Source: Branchiostoma floridae (taxonomy: Eukaryota > Chordata > Leptocardii > Amphioxiformes > Branchiostomatidae). Taken from it: a stretch of DNA of 64,000 nucleotides. Below are positions 34,374 to 53,500 of this stretch, one piece after another (position 1 is the stretch's first letter; each line of letters starts with the position of its first letter). The stretch is taken from contig NC_049992.1 of the NCBI RefSeq assembly GCF_000003815.2, positions 13,493,105 to 13,557,104 on the forward strand, given 5' to 3'. The position numbers were made by a program, and so were the translations under genes. The notes beneath the pieces were generated by a model. That model did no database searches, was not told the origin of the DNA, and worked only from the letters and a program-made list of their open reading frames with translations.

Positions 34374-34832
34374 AGACGCCGTGGCCGGGACTGTTGCGGC
34401 ACAACTCTCACACAGCGTACCGGGAACGACCATCAACACACCGACAGTTTCTTCATACCCAAGACTGGTGAGTTGTTGGTGGCATTTGTCATAAGTGGTA
34501 TGGAGCAAATTCGTCATTGTCAACCTGTCTAAACGTTTAATGATTGTCGTTTATCATCCCGTCTTTGCCGTAACTTTTTTTGGTAAAAGTCGTCCAGATT
34601 TTAAGTCGCCGAAGACTGTGATTGATGAATTGGTGTTTCATGGATGCTTGTGGAATGTTCTTTGTGTCAACGTTTTAAAGTTATGAAGGTTTCCTCATAG
34701 CGGACCTCATAGCCGGCCAAAGTATACCTTAATCCTTTCTGAGATGCAACGAATACACTGGAGACAAAATGAGAACTGTACAAGAATAGACAATACTTAA
34801 CGTTACAAGGTTGGTATCCTTTTCAGAAATAA

Positions 34833-36899
<2,067 letters not shown>

Positions 36900-37087
36900 A
36901 CTGGCATCTGTCTATCCCGCTCCAATCTTATTCTTGCATATGACCATGTTTAACGTTTTCGTACCATTATCATATAATGATTTTCTGTGTAGTAATGTTT
37001 CATGCAGGCTTCTGATTGGAGTAAAGCATGCATTGAGCTATCACCATCATGATGTGTAATATTTGCTTTGTTTATAGTACATTCATA

Positions 37088-37415
37088 GATGCATCCACCC
37101 ATTCGATTATTCATTCATTCATTCATCTGCTCATTTATTCATCTACCCATCCATCCATCCATTCAATTATCCATTCATCCATCCATCTATTCATCCATCT
37201 ATTCATCCATCTATTCATTCATCTATCCATCCATCTATTTATCCATCTATTCATCCATCTATTCATCCATCTATTCATCCATCAATTCATCCATCTATCC
37301 ATCCATCCATCCATCCATCCATTCATTCATTCATTCATTCATTCATTCATTCATTCATTCATTCATTCATTCATTCATTCATTTCTCCATCTATCCGTAT
37401 ATTCATCTATTCATA
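37088..37415. repeat. ATTC/ATCC/ATCT minisatellite
   Basis: About 330 bp of degenerate four-base units (ATTC, ATCC, ATCT), with a perfect ATTC core at about 37320-37382. The open frames across it merely spell repeated Ile, His and Ser and are not genes. It lies between the actin 2 stop codon and the first polyadenylation signal. Confidence 0.95.
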
Positions 37416-37545
37416 CATAAACTATTGTCAGGACTGATCCAAACTAAGCCGAGTTCCCGGCTTGTAAAACATGACGTCATACCTGGACACATGTTATGAT
37501 ATGAGATGAGATGACCCGTATCTATACAGTGATTTTATACTTCGC

Positions 37546-37551
37546 AATAAA
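37546..37551 (+). terminator. Candidate polyadenylation signal, actin 2
   Basis: This is the first AATAAA downstream of the actin 2 stop codon, 650 bp away and beyond the minisatellite. Confidence 0.5.
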
Positions 37552-38405
37552 CGCTATCATTTGAAAAATCAGTGTTGTGTTTGATTTTGTGGATGACGGA
37601 ATGCCCATAGCTTACCATATTATAAACAAGGTCCGTAGATCTCACGCCTATGTTAGATATGCATGTCTTGTTTTATTGAAATACATTAACTACGCAAATA
37701 AGGTTTTGATTGATATCATACGGTTTCCATTTATCATTTCCTGTCACTCTTCGGTGGACGTGACTAGCAAATAAGAAATATGTAACTACGAAAACACAAA
37801 CAGACTGGCATAAACAATTACATTTGTATTATACTTCCCCTTAAACCAGTAGCCTCTTTCATTGCCCCATGACCTGTCATGTCTGATTCTTCCTGTCATT
37901 CTCGGTGACCTTAATTATGATACCACCCAACTTACTTTGAGCAACTTTAGTGGTAATGTACTCAAATAATAACTGATTACGGACACGAAGGAACATGACA
38001 AAAAGATCACTGAAAACAAATGCTCTGCATTGCATTGCACGGAGGTAACTAGTGAAGATGAAAACATCCTCGTCTTCTGGAATATCTTTGAAGTTATTGT
38101 AGCATGAAGCTGCATTGATACGACTGCATGCACTGACACGAAATTTGTGGTCAGATATATAGTGTGTTATGGATATACACAATCAAATGTCCTACAAGAA
38201 AAGAGTAGGGACAGGAGACTGATGCCGTTACCAACTGCTTTGGCCAACCGCACCGGTCAACCTAAACTCTCTACTCTCATACATAGAGCAGGGATGTGTA
38301 GGGCACGTTACATGTGCGAATGTCGAGGCTGAAACTACCCAGGATCATAGAGGGTGGTATTGAACTGGTGCCCAGCAGGAAGAAGAAACATGGCGTTAAG
38401 CCATG

Positions 38406-38528
38406 ACATGGAGGAGAACTGTAGAGAGAGACCTTGCTGAGATGGGATGCACTTGGGACGGGATGCAACGGACAGCATCAGATAGAAAAGGATGTAGAAC
38501 AATGACGGCACGCCTCAGCAAACACTGA
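38406..38528 (+). pseudogene. Fragment of a non-LTR reverse transcriptase C-terminus
   Basis: Forty codons read TWRRTVERDLAEMG and end in TARLSKH before TGA. The TWRR-(x)-TW pattern with a basic end is a common C-terminal tail of LINE reverse transcriptases. Upstream the frame is broken by a stop and shifts, and GATGATGATAATC follows. It looks like an old 5'-truncated copy, unrelated to the element at 1-6647. Confidence 0.6.
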
Positions 38529-39998
38529 CATTCGGCAAAGATGATGATAATCGTCTGCTCCATACTACCAAATGTGGAAGCACTACGTTTGATGGAGGAA
38601 GGACAGCTATCGGAAAAAAATCAACTTTGGAGCAGAAATAAACATTTTATTTATTTGATATGTATTACTAGTATTGGTTTGGCTGTTCAGCACGCACAGT
38701 TAGGGCTGTCCAACTAGCCTGTGGCTAGTACAAACGACTGGACCCGATGACAGAGACAAAGACAATATACGAATGGAATTTAAAATTGACAATATAATAA
38801 TCAATAACAGCATTTTCAATAACAGCAGAAATAAGTTTTAAAATCTCATTGAATAATACTATGTTTGGTAAATAGAAATCTGTCTATGGTTATGACTAGT
38901 GCACAAGTCCCTACAAACCCCGTTGTAATGGGAATAACTAGACTGACACGAACCGTAGTAAGTCATCCAAAGGTCAACTTCGTAAGGTAAAACATTAGTC
39001 ATGTCAAGTGTTAAGATAATAAGGAGTTTCACAAATGGTGGTTTATCAGTAATGTTGAGTCTGAGCTCAAACCATAATCACGCCCCCACTGCACATTTCT
39101 TTGTTGTATCGTTATAGTAAATAGGATGTTCTAGCTATTATCATAGTTTACTTCATACACCAAATGCAAGTAACACAAAAACTACAACTTCGTCATACAC
39201 ATTACTCTTTTGAAGCACGATGTTTGTAAACCATCACATGACGTTGGAACAACATCCTCACAGCACAACATACGTGCACAGCATGATGATATTATTAGCC
39301 TGTAGTCAAGTCTGTAAGCTTGCATCAAAATAAGTCAACTGTCTTTAGGCAACCGTATTTAATGAAATCTAAATAGTTTCTGGGTCTAACCGGGTCTAAC
39401 ATTTTACACAGGCACGTATAGTATCAGTAAAATCATACCACAAACTGCTGTATGCTGAGCACGACATAGAACGCACTAGCCGTCTGCCATGTGAAACGAG
39501 ATAACACATAAACTGCAATAATATACTGCAAATGTAGTTACAATGTAAAGATAGATGTACCCTTGCTGACACCAATAATCGTTATTCGGTGTTACTGTTT
39601 TGCTACCCAAGCTACTATGCTACAACTTAAAAGGCGTTGTTAAAATTGAATCTTCGAGAACAACTTTTCACTTCGCCTTGACGCTGAGATAGCAATGCCT
39701 TTCATGGTAAGGACAAAAGTCCAAAGATCTGGTAGTTTTTATTTTGAGGGAAAGAGAATTTTCCCAGACTTTGCCACACAAATCGGGAGAGGAATACTGT
39801 ACGTCATGTTGGGCGGTTCGCGGAATTCGTTCTTCCCCCGCATTCTTGACCAAAACCATACCTCCCCTTTTTGGTCGTCTGTGCCCTCGTCCAAGTAGGA
39901 CACTCCATTAACAGAGAGGGGCTCCGTAAAAGAGACAAAGGCTCCATTCCTGGCTGAATAAGGGTCACTTTTCCCAGAAGATTGTGAAGCCGTTTGTG

Positions 39999-40005
39999 TA
40001 TAAAG
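39999..40005 (+). promoter_or_regulatory. TATA box of actin 3
   Basis: TATAAAG lies about 80 bp before a splice donor (exon end 40081, then GTAAGG). It predicts an untranslated first exon that joins the acceptor before 40519. A one-mismatch CArG site lies at 39865-39874. Confidence 0.6.
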
Positions 40006-40524
40006 AACGGTGGCCTGAGAGGTTCGGCCACACTGACCGCCTGATCACTTCGCCAGACTTGTTCCAAGGGACCAACACACGGTAAGGCAAGCTTCAGTAA
40101 GCCTTTCATACTACTGCTTATAGACTTTGCCAAATAGATTTCGAATCCCTTTTCTGAATGAGTAAAGGTTTCCGAATGGCTGTGATATCATCGCAAAAGA
40201 TACGGAATTAGCAAAATCATTGCAATTTTTGTGTGTCTGAAATTTCTATCTTCTTTCGTACTGCAAATGTAAAGGAATCCGTTATGTACTTTGGTATCTG
40301 GCCTTCAGCGATGGCAACGAATTTCTCAAATTGAATTTTTATGAAAAAAGCATACTTTTCCGTCCCACTCATTTCATTCCTTTACTTTTTTCTATTCTGA
40401 AACGTCCGGGTAATAATGACTTGCGTACAGCCCGTAGTAGCCGTCTCATCCTCTTTTCGTTTGCTTTTATATATCGAGAGCTTTTTGTCACGTACTGTTC
40501 CCTCTATTTCCCCAGCAGGTATAA

Positions 40525-42828
<2,304 letters not shown>

Positions 42829-43201
42829 ATACAGAACACTTATTGTTTCTTTGGCAAAAAACTTCAATTTGATTGCTACTATAAAGTTCCATGTAAGTTG
42901 AGAAGTTGATACTACGTGTTGTCAAATTGTGACCGCTCTCTGAGATGAGTTTGTATTATGGGAAATGGGATGTGAACAGATGCACGTGGGTGGACAGTGT
43001 GGGCGACTGGGCTGGCAAAATCGAAAATAGTAGCACTTGAATTTGGAGTTTGTGATTCCGATTGTTGACCGATGAATCAATGGCTTCTTTTCGCAAAGCT
43101 AAAATAAGAAGAGTACTGATGTACCTTGTCTTATTTCCAATTTGTACATACGCACAAACCAGATGTTCACTCCAAGCAATTATGTGAAAACAAGGATATG
43201 A

Positions 43202-43207
43202 AATAAA
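43202..43207 (+). terminator. Polyadenylation signal, actin 3
   Basis: AATAAA 374 bp after the stop codon, the only perfect hexamer before the flank changes character. Confidence 0.55.
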
Positions 43208-43865
43208 GATATGCCATGGATGGGGAAAAACAGAGTCCGTCGTGTTCGATTGATTGATTGGTTTAATTCTTTCCTGACATTGTTCTTGCAGCATTTAAGT
43301 GCCTCATTCCAAGCCATCATCTATCACCGCACTATAGACTATGTTTGCAGGTTAAACATATTGTGAATAAATGGTTTAAGACTTTCCAACGGCTTGTGTC
43401 TGTTCTTGAATGTTCGCGGTGAAGTACGTGGTAGTTCTTAATAACTTTGCGAAGATACGAGTGTCACTTGCTCAGGATGAGAGGCTATCTGTACTTCGGT
43501 CGGTTTGATAATAGAAAGTTTATCTGCAAGCTAATTGCAATAACATTGTGAAAACATAGGGGACATACATGTGACAATGTAATTAGATTAACCCTATTGT
43601 AAATAGGACACTACACGGATAATAGTGTTAATTATATCTAGACATTATCATACTCATTCGTAGTGTAAAATTATAATAGGAGCTTGACTAGACCTACTGA
43701 CACATTGTCTTTAATATGACCTGGGCCTGGCATACACGAGTATGATACATACAAGATCATACAACGCTATTTGGGTGGATTGCACAAGGCGCTTTACTAT
43801 TAAAAAATGACTTTTCGTCTCTAACATAGCCGGGATGTAGCCTGGGTACCATCCGTATTCTACCG

Positions 43866-43965
43866 NNNNNNNNNNNNNNNNNNNNNNNNNNNNNNNNNNN
43901 NNNNNNNNNNNNNNNNNNNNNNNNNNNNNNNNNNNNNNNNNNNNNNNNNNNNNNNNNNNNNNNNN
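43866..43965. other. Scaffold gap (100 N)
   Basis: Exactly 100 N. The left flank contains TAGCCTGGGTACC, which resembles the end of the hAT-type MITE at 9823, so the gap may start inside such an element. Confidence 0.95.
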
Positions 43966-44717
43966 GATGAGAATAAGGGCACGGATATCTGTTCAAAGCT
44001 TTCAACCCCTATTTGGAACACACTTCCCAGAAGTGGGAACCCTTTCCTGTTCCAGTGACCAGCAGCCTTGGGAGGGTTCCAGGGCTCCCAGCTGACTCCA
44101 AATTTCCCAAATATAGTTGTACAAGACTGCGGAATGTCCTTGTCGCCTTTTAATGAGATGAAACAATGATATGGCCTAATCGTCTCCTCTTGTATATTTA
44201 GAGGATAGGATCGTCCGACATCATGAATTACACTGGTGCTGGACATAATGTAAGATGAATGTTTTGATATTGGGGAGTGTTACACACTTACAGATGACCG
44301 TAAGTGCTAAGCCCACAATAATTACAAGAGAGAGCTTCTGTAATATACACACATGTATACATCTGGGTAAGGAGCGCTCCCGGTGCCAGCCATATGGGGA
44401 GGACAGGCCGGGGAGAGTAGGCCGGGGAGAGGGGGCCAGACTGTACCATTGTACCTGTAGGGGAGAAAGTACAGCATTATTGCAATCACTTCTATGTCCT
44501 CTCAAACACATTTCTGGCTAGCTATGGCCCGTTTTGGAAGCTAGAATATGACATTTCTTGGATTATCACATACTTATGCTATGGCAAAGTCGGGACTCTT
44601 AGTTAATTATAATATAATAAACAAAAAACAACAAAATTATATAAACCTCTAACAGCGACACCTACCGGAGTGAGTGTCCTTTCTTACTGTCTTGCAAAAT
44701 CCAATATTTTTACCGAA

Positions 44718-46435
44718 CTAAAAGCCTCATCGACATTAAACTAAACATAGAAGTTTGTCCAAACTCATTTCAAGTGTACTAAAATGTCAACGCGTCGTAC
44801 TTAAAGTGACAAATTTAACAGACAGCAAGGCGTAATAACGTCAGAGTGCCATAAAGTTGACATGTGCGGTCATATGGAAGCCAGAGCGGGTTTCAACCAT
44901 TTTAATCGCATTAATAGCTTCATCGACAATAAACTAAACATACAACTTCAACCAAACTCTTTTCAATTACACCGGTGTGTCTACGCTACGTACTCAAGGT
45001 GACAAATTTAACAGACATCAATGCGTAATGACGTCAGGGTATCATAAAGTTGACATATGCGGTCAGCAGGAAGTCAGGCCGGGTTTTCCACTGTTTTGAC
45101 CTAGTTCATAAAGCCGTAGACAATAAACTAAACATACAACGTCGACCAAACTCTTTTTCATACACTGGTGTGTCTACGCTACGTACTCAATGCTATTGAC
45201 CTAATTGAAAATTCATATACAATACACTTAACATACAACTTCAACCAACCCCCTTCTGTTTACACCGGAGTGTCTCCGCTACGTATTACTAGTCTCAAAT
45301 TTAACAGACATCGAGGCGTAATGACGTCAGAGTGCCATAAAATTGACATATGCGGTCATGATCAGAAGAAAGTCAGGGCGGGTTTTCCACTGTTTTGACC
45401 TAATTCAAAAAGCCATAGACAATAAACTAAACATACAACTTCGACCAAACTCTTTTTCATCACACCGGCGTGTCTACGCCACGCACTCAAGGTGACAAAT
45501 TTAACAGACATCAATGCGTAATGACGTCGGGGTACCATAAAGTTGACAAGGAAATCATGGCGGGTTTTCCACTGTTCTGACCTAATTCAAAAAGTCATAG
45601 AGTGATAGACAATAAACTAAACATAAAACTTCGACCAAACTCTTTTTCATTACACCGGTGTGTCTACGCTACGTATTCAAAGTGACAAATTTAACAGACA
45701 TCAATACATGTACGTAATGACAGTCAGGGTACCATAAAGTTGACATATGCGCTCAGAAGGAAGTCAGGGCGGCTTTTCCACTGTTTTGACCTAGTTCATA
45801 AAGCCATAGACAATAAACTAAACATACAACGTCGACCCAACTCTTTTACATACACTGGTGTGTCTACGCCACGTACTCAAAGTGACAAATTTAACANNNN
45901 NNNNNNNNNNNNNNNNNNNNNNNNNNNNNNNNNNNNNNNNNNNNNNNNNNNNNNNNNNNNNNNNNNNNNNNNNNNNNNNNNNNNNNNNNNNNNNNNCGCC
46001 AATAGCCTGTAAATGAATATGCTGACTTTTTAACTAGAAAAATACAAAACGGTGGTTTTTTTTACATAATATCACGACATCTGATGACAACATTAAAATG
46101 CGTCGAAATTACGCATCTATGACGTCATATAAGGTACAAGCGGCGCCCTATTAAGGTTCCGGTTCGGAGTTTTTTTAAGGATTTGGGGCCGATTCGACTG
46201 TCTATGTGATATAGCAGTAGCGCATGTTATATGCATAGTTTATTGTCTACGGCTTTATGAACGAGGTCAAAACAGGGGAAAACCCGGCCTGACTTCCTGC
46301 TGAGCGCATATGTCAACTTTATGGTACCCTGACGTCATTACCCATTCATGTTTGTTAAATTTGTCACTTTGAGTACGTAGCGTCAACACACCGGTGCAAA
46401 TGGAAAGAGTTTGGTCGAAGTTTTATGTTATCATT
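44718..46435. repeat. ~195-bp tandem satellite with an inverted copy across a gap
   Basis: The marker ACAATAAACTAAACATA or a close variant starts at 44733, 44926, 45120, 45219, 45419, 45609 and 45810, giving spacings of 193, 194, 99, 200, 190 and 201 bp. Each full unit also has a GTGTGTCTACGC..ACG block, GTGACAAATTTAACAGACA and a TGACGTC core. One unit is half length. After the gap at 45897-45996, a copy in reverse orientation runs from about 46235 to 46435. Direct copies on one side and an inverted copy on the other suggest a foldback element with repeat-built ends. Confidence 0.85.
45897..45996. other. Scaffold gap (100 N)
   Basis: Exactly 100 N inside the satellite region. The copy number beyond it is unknown. 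Confidence 0.95.
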
Positions 46436-47323
46436 GACCGCCATGACTAATACGCCATGACCAAATTTGGACAAGACGAGTGTGTGGCAGCTGTTGTATG
46501 CAGCTGATTACGTTGGTGCGTGGCGCCCTCTAGCGAGATTATGATATAAAGTTTTTTTATCACCCTCGGATTGGCCAGCCTAAAACTGTACGAGTTCCCT
46601 CTACGAGTTCCCTACAACTCGGAATCCGAACGTCTTTTTAACCCCCCCCCCCTATTATGCAAACGGATAAAAATGTTTTGATGTCTGCATCTATGTCATA
46701 CTATCAGGCAGGACGTACCTTCCAAAGGTTCTTGTTTGAAGGCATATTTTCTATAGGGCAACGAACATTGGAGAAGTTGACAAGTAGCATGAGGTAAAAT
46801 ACTTTTAGTTATTGATTCATCCCTTTGTCCATTGAATTGGTGCCACATTATATATATTTATGTCAAAACTAATACACTATATACGAACCTGTAACATGAA
46901 TAAAGGAGACAACAAAATCATGTTGCTTGAAGCAGCCTTTATATTTGCAAAAAGAGAGTGGTACAAAGTCTTACAAAACCAAAGATATCCACATGTCCTC
47001 TTATTTTGTTATCCTGTCGGTAGATGGATGTTTAATACACGGAATTACGATCTTGTTCACAGAACATGCATTAACATTGGGGGATGCTGGGCAGTGGGGA
47101 GGCCTCGTCCCCAGGGTAAGCTGCCAACACGCATGCGCATTGATTTTCGGCAACCTGTCGTCTGTCAGATCAGATGTTAGTCCCCGGGGACATGACTGAC
47201 CAGAATACCAATAAGAGCGCCAAATCTCCGACTTCCTGTTTTCCTCCTGCGTTAAACTGCTTCTATCCTACCACAGTTCCTTCACAGACGTTTTCCTATC
47301 TTTCCTCTCTCTCTACGAAACAT

Positions 47324-49965
<2,642 letters not shown>

Positions 49966-50422
49966 TCAGATGAGTCAGGGACTGGGTGAAGACGAAGAAA
50001 GTACAGTGTTTTAGAATATATATTGGATTATTTCTTCGCCAATGTTCCACCCAACAATTTGTAGCTTCATCATAGAAGTCCAAAACCGCCCGACCTTTTT
50101 TTCGTGATAGATGGCAGGGAACTTCTTTTTAGTAGTTGAGTTTTAGATTCTCTATTCGGAAGTATAGTAGCCCCGATAATCGCAAGTAAGAACATAGGCA
50201 ATCTTAATGGTTTGAAATGGAAATACTTGGGAAACAGAATATCGGTGGTGCATCAAATGCTTTAAATCTAGCTATAATCGTTAAGCAATAACATTCAGTT
50301 GTATCATTGGCCTCCTGAATACTATTACATAAGAAAACAAGGGACTGACTGAGTCGTCTGTATGCCTATTCAAACTAACAAATAACGAGAGAAAAAATAA
50401 AGAAGACCAAAGAGTAACTTAC

Positions 50423-50500
50423 TAAGTACGGGTACAAAGCTGGCCGACAGTTACAGCAGGAGTGCAGAGTGTCTTGTGAGGAGGAGCTCCCGTGGAAGTG
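50423..50500 (-). other. Probable untranslated first exon of actin 4
   Basis: On minus the exon ends at a GTAAGTT donor just below 50423 and would join the acceptor at 49981. The transcription start near 50500 is estimated from the TATA-like site; the exact start is not visible. Confidence 0.45.
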
Positions 50501-50524
50501 GGTCTGGGTCTGGAGCAGGTACAT

Positions 50525-50531
50525 TCTTATA
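50525..50531 (-). promoter_or_regulatory. TATA-like box of actin 4
   Basis: TATAAGA on minus lies about 100 bp before the predicted leader-exon donor. A CArG-like CCATTCAAGG with one mismatch lies further upstream at 50597-50606. Confidence 0.45.
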
Positions 50532-53500
50532 CAAAATCTTGAGACGAACTTCCCAGAACTTGTCGCCCTGTAAGGAAATGTGTCTTTCTTGTCTACCATT
50601 CAAGGGGACCAAACCTACATCACGATGATGTATTAAATTTAGTTCCGATGCCCGGTGGTGATAGCCAGCATACTTGTCGGTCCGATCTGTCATTAGTGCA
50701 AAATCTTATCTTGGATTGGCTTCTGTTCCCCTTTTGACATCTCTCTGGAGAGTAGTGTTATCAATAGACGCTACAAGGCGTGTGTTGTAACCGATTCGGC
50801 AATTTGGAGTGATTTTCACAGTGGCAGTTAAGTGATTATTGTAAAATGAACGATTCTGCGTGCTTCATTAATTTTACAGTACGACCTCGGTACCCCACGT
50901 GCCACCCCTAGCGGAGTCCGCGGGGAGTCGTCTGAAGTTTCCCGCCACCCTACTCAGTCCCTTCGATGGTTTCATATCACTCGTAGGATTAAGCGGGAAA
51001 ACCTCACGAGAACCCGGCTTGCCCTTATTTGTCTCAAGTCGACCAAGCTCTTTGAAAGTATGCCAACAACTTACAGCTTTCCTCTGGGGGCGACTAAAAT
51101 ACAACAGTCGCAATTTTATAGTAACGGTGGGTAGGCCCCGGAGGTACAAAGCAGCTGGACAAAATTCTTCTTCTATATGGAAATCTATCGCTGTTTCCTC
51201 TAAGCTTTTACTGGGAACTGGATATTCCTATCGAGATTTCTCCTGGAAGTGTGCAACAAGTCACCACTGTGACCAAATAAGGGGATTGTGTGGAGTGAGT
51301 GCAGTAGATGGTCAACTTTAGGCAAAATATATTCAGCCTCTGCTAGGCGGCCCAGTCCTCTGCTGCTACATTGCTATTGGTACTAGATACGTAGGTTCTT
51401 TCGAAAGGAGTAGCCTAGGTAGTTTGATACTTTAGGTCGGTTCCTTTCGCTTCTTTCAGGTATTGTATGAACATTTACTATTCGTCCGATCGACGCCATT
51501 TTGAAAAATTGGCCCATGTCACGGTAGGTCGCATGTCAGGCCGCCTGATGAGTCCGGCCAACGCTAACGACTCGTGCCCCATATTTATATTACTCGCATG
51601 TCAAGATCGTGTGCAGCTAATCAGCTGTGAAATAGATCGCATCAAGAATATCAAAATTTGTTGGAGGCTCTCTCTACTGACAGAAGAAGTTTCTTATATT
51701 TGTTTCAACTGAACTGTACGTAGACTACAATATCATTTCTACGCTGGGTGGACTATGTATGATTTTTATGAAAGTACATGTCTGAATTTAGTGACGCTAG
51801 CTCGATACGGTACGTACCGGTTCAGTGTGTGACACTTTGTGGGTGTGAACATGTAGAGCACGCTCTGATGTTTAAAAATATTTTTTATTTATTTCAAGGA
51901 AATGATAAAATCCCCTGCACTGACTTTGTGAAGTGTTAGTCTCCGTCCAAGCTATCTATGACAACCGAAGACTGTGTGTATAATAACGGCCACGCGCCCG
52001 CACCCCGCCCGCCCTGCAGACTCAGGTGCACCGACTATCGCCGATTTTCCGGACCATTTTGTGAGCTTAACAACACAATGGTTTTGGTCGTGACACTGCG
52101 GCGAAAGTCAACGGGACCACGACCTGTATTTTCCTAGGGGGCAAACGGCTGTGAACCCTTCGGTCCACAACATGGCTGTAGGTCGCCATATGGCTGCTTT
52201 GAAACCTTAAATTCTCCCGATACCTATGTGATCTTTTATCATAATCTTTAATTCTATTACAGGATATGCTTGTAGAAGGAAACTGTAGCTACATAGACAG
52301 ACGAAATAGCCACCAGTTGCAGCAGGAAGACGGAATTTTGTTTGCTAGATTTCCCCAGCGTGCAACCCTGTCGACCCTAGAGCACGCTAAGGTCGTCGAA
52401 CAAAGACTCATAAAAGCTGCTCGCAAACACAGGGTCAACGACGAACCGGGCAGCAAAACGGCCCACAAAAGAGCACATTTTCAAACACTTCTTTTACAAA
52501 GTGTAACATTCGTGAGGCGAGCGCTGCGTTTCCAACGAAATACAAGTCGAGAATGAAAAATCGAATGTTACAGTCCTTAATTCGTGAAAAATGATGTCGG
52601 GGTCAGAAGATGAATGGCCGTGCCCTAAAGACCTCACCGGACAGGTCGCCCCATTGTGTCCCCACGACAACATCTGTTTACTTGGCCTTGGTGTTCTGTC
52701 CCTAAAACACGTCCAAGACTGGACCTTCCCCCATACAGTAGCGCCAGGACGAAGCGGGACGGCCCCGGCTGGCGCTACAAGTGTGTGGTTACAACTAAAA
52801 CAATCAGAGGGACGAGTAGACCACAGAAATCTCCTTCTAAACGGACTGGGCAGATGGAAGAATGGATCATCAGTCATCCACTACAGAGGTTTCACATCGT
52901 AAGCTGGTCAGAGGACAAAATTGATGGAGGGGGCGAGAAAGGTCAACACTGGACACAAAGGATGCGTGTTCCGAGTCCACTTGTTTGGCCGCAGTGGACA
53001 GACGAGAGGAACACAGTGGCCAACTATCCATCACTGCCCAGTGAGACAGGTCGGGGGTAGAGCGCATCTATCATCTTCACACCGCCCTTTACACTGGGCA
53101 ACGGGGGAAGCCAGGTACAAAAGTACTGTCGTTTGTCACTGTCGCGGTGATTATGTCCGTCATTAGTCGTCATAAAATGATCGTTTACAACGACAGACAA
53201 TGGCAACCGGTGCTATTGTCGGCAGGGTTGGACGTCACATCAACAGCCTACTGTCAATTTGGTGCAGTTCGATAGCTTCCGCTAGGCGATGCTTTTAAGT
53301 GAACGCCCTGTATAACGAGCGCCCCTGGAGTGTTTGCTACAAGACGGCCAATACGGAACAACTAATTTTTTAACAAGAAAAAGTGTCAAAGTAGAATGGA
53401 AATCAGATACGCCTCCACTACAAAGTCCACCTCATGGAACAGTGAAATCGATAAACATCTCAAAAAGTGAACAAAACATAACCTCCACATGTAAACACAC

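Larger units (their letters stand above)
36900..39998. other. Actin 2 3' region and spacer before actin 3
   Basis: It contains a tetranucleotide minisatellite (37088-37415), the first AATAAA after actin 2 (37546-37551) and a decayed reverse-transcriptase C-terminus (38406-38528). No other gene is seen. Confidence 0.55.
42829..47323. other. Interval between convergent actins 3 and 4
   Basis: It contains the actin 3 3' end, two scaffold gaps and the ~195-bp tandem satellite with its inverted copy. No gene is recognised. Confidence 0.6.

Noticed and set aside
37049-37499. Two overlapping open frames rich in Ile, His and Ser
   Set aside because: They are read from four-base repeats; such arrays stay open by composition alone.
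44718-45896. Regularly spaced repeats as a CRISPR array
   Set aside because: Units are about 195 bp and similar throughout, without short repeats and unique spacers, and the genome is eukaryotic.
50899-51321. 140-codon open frame on plus
   Set aside because: It begins with GTG and shows no motif, splice border or family resemblance.
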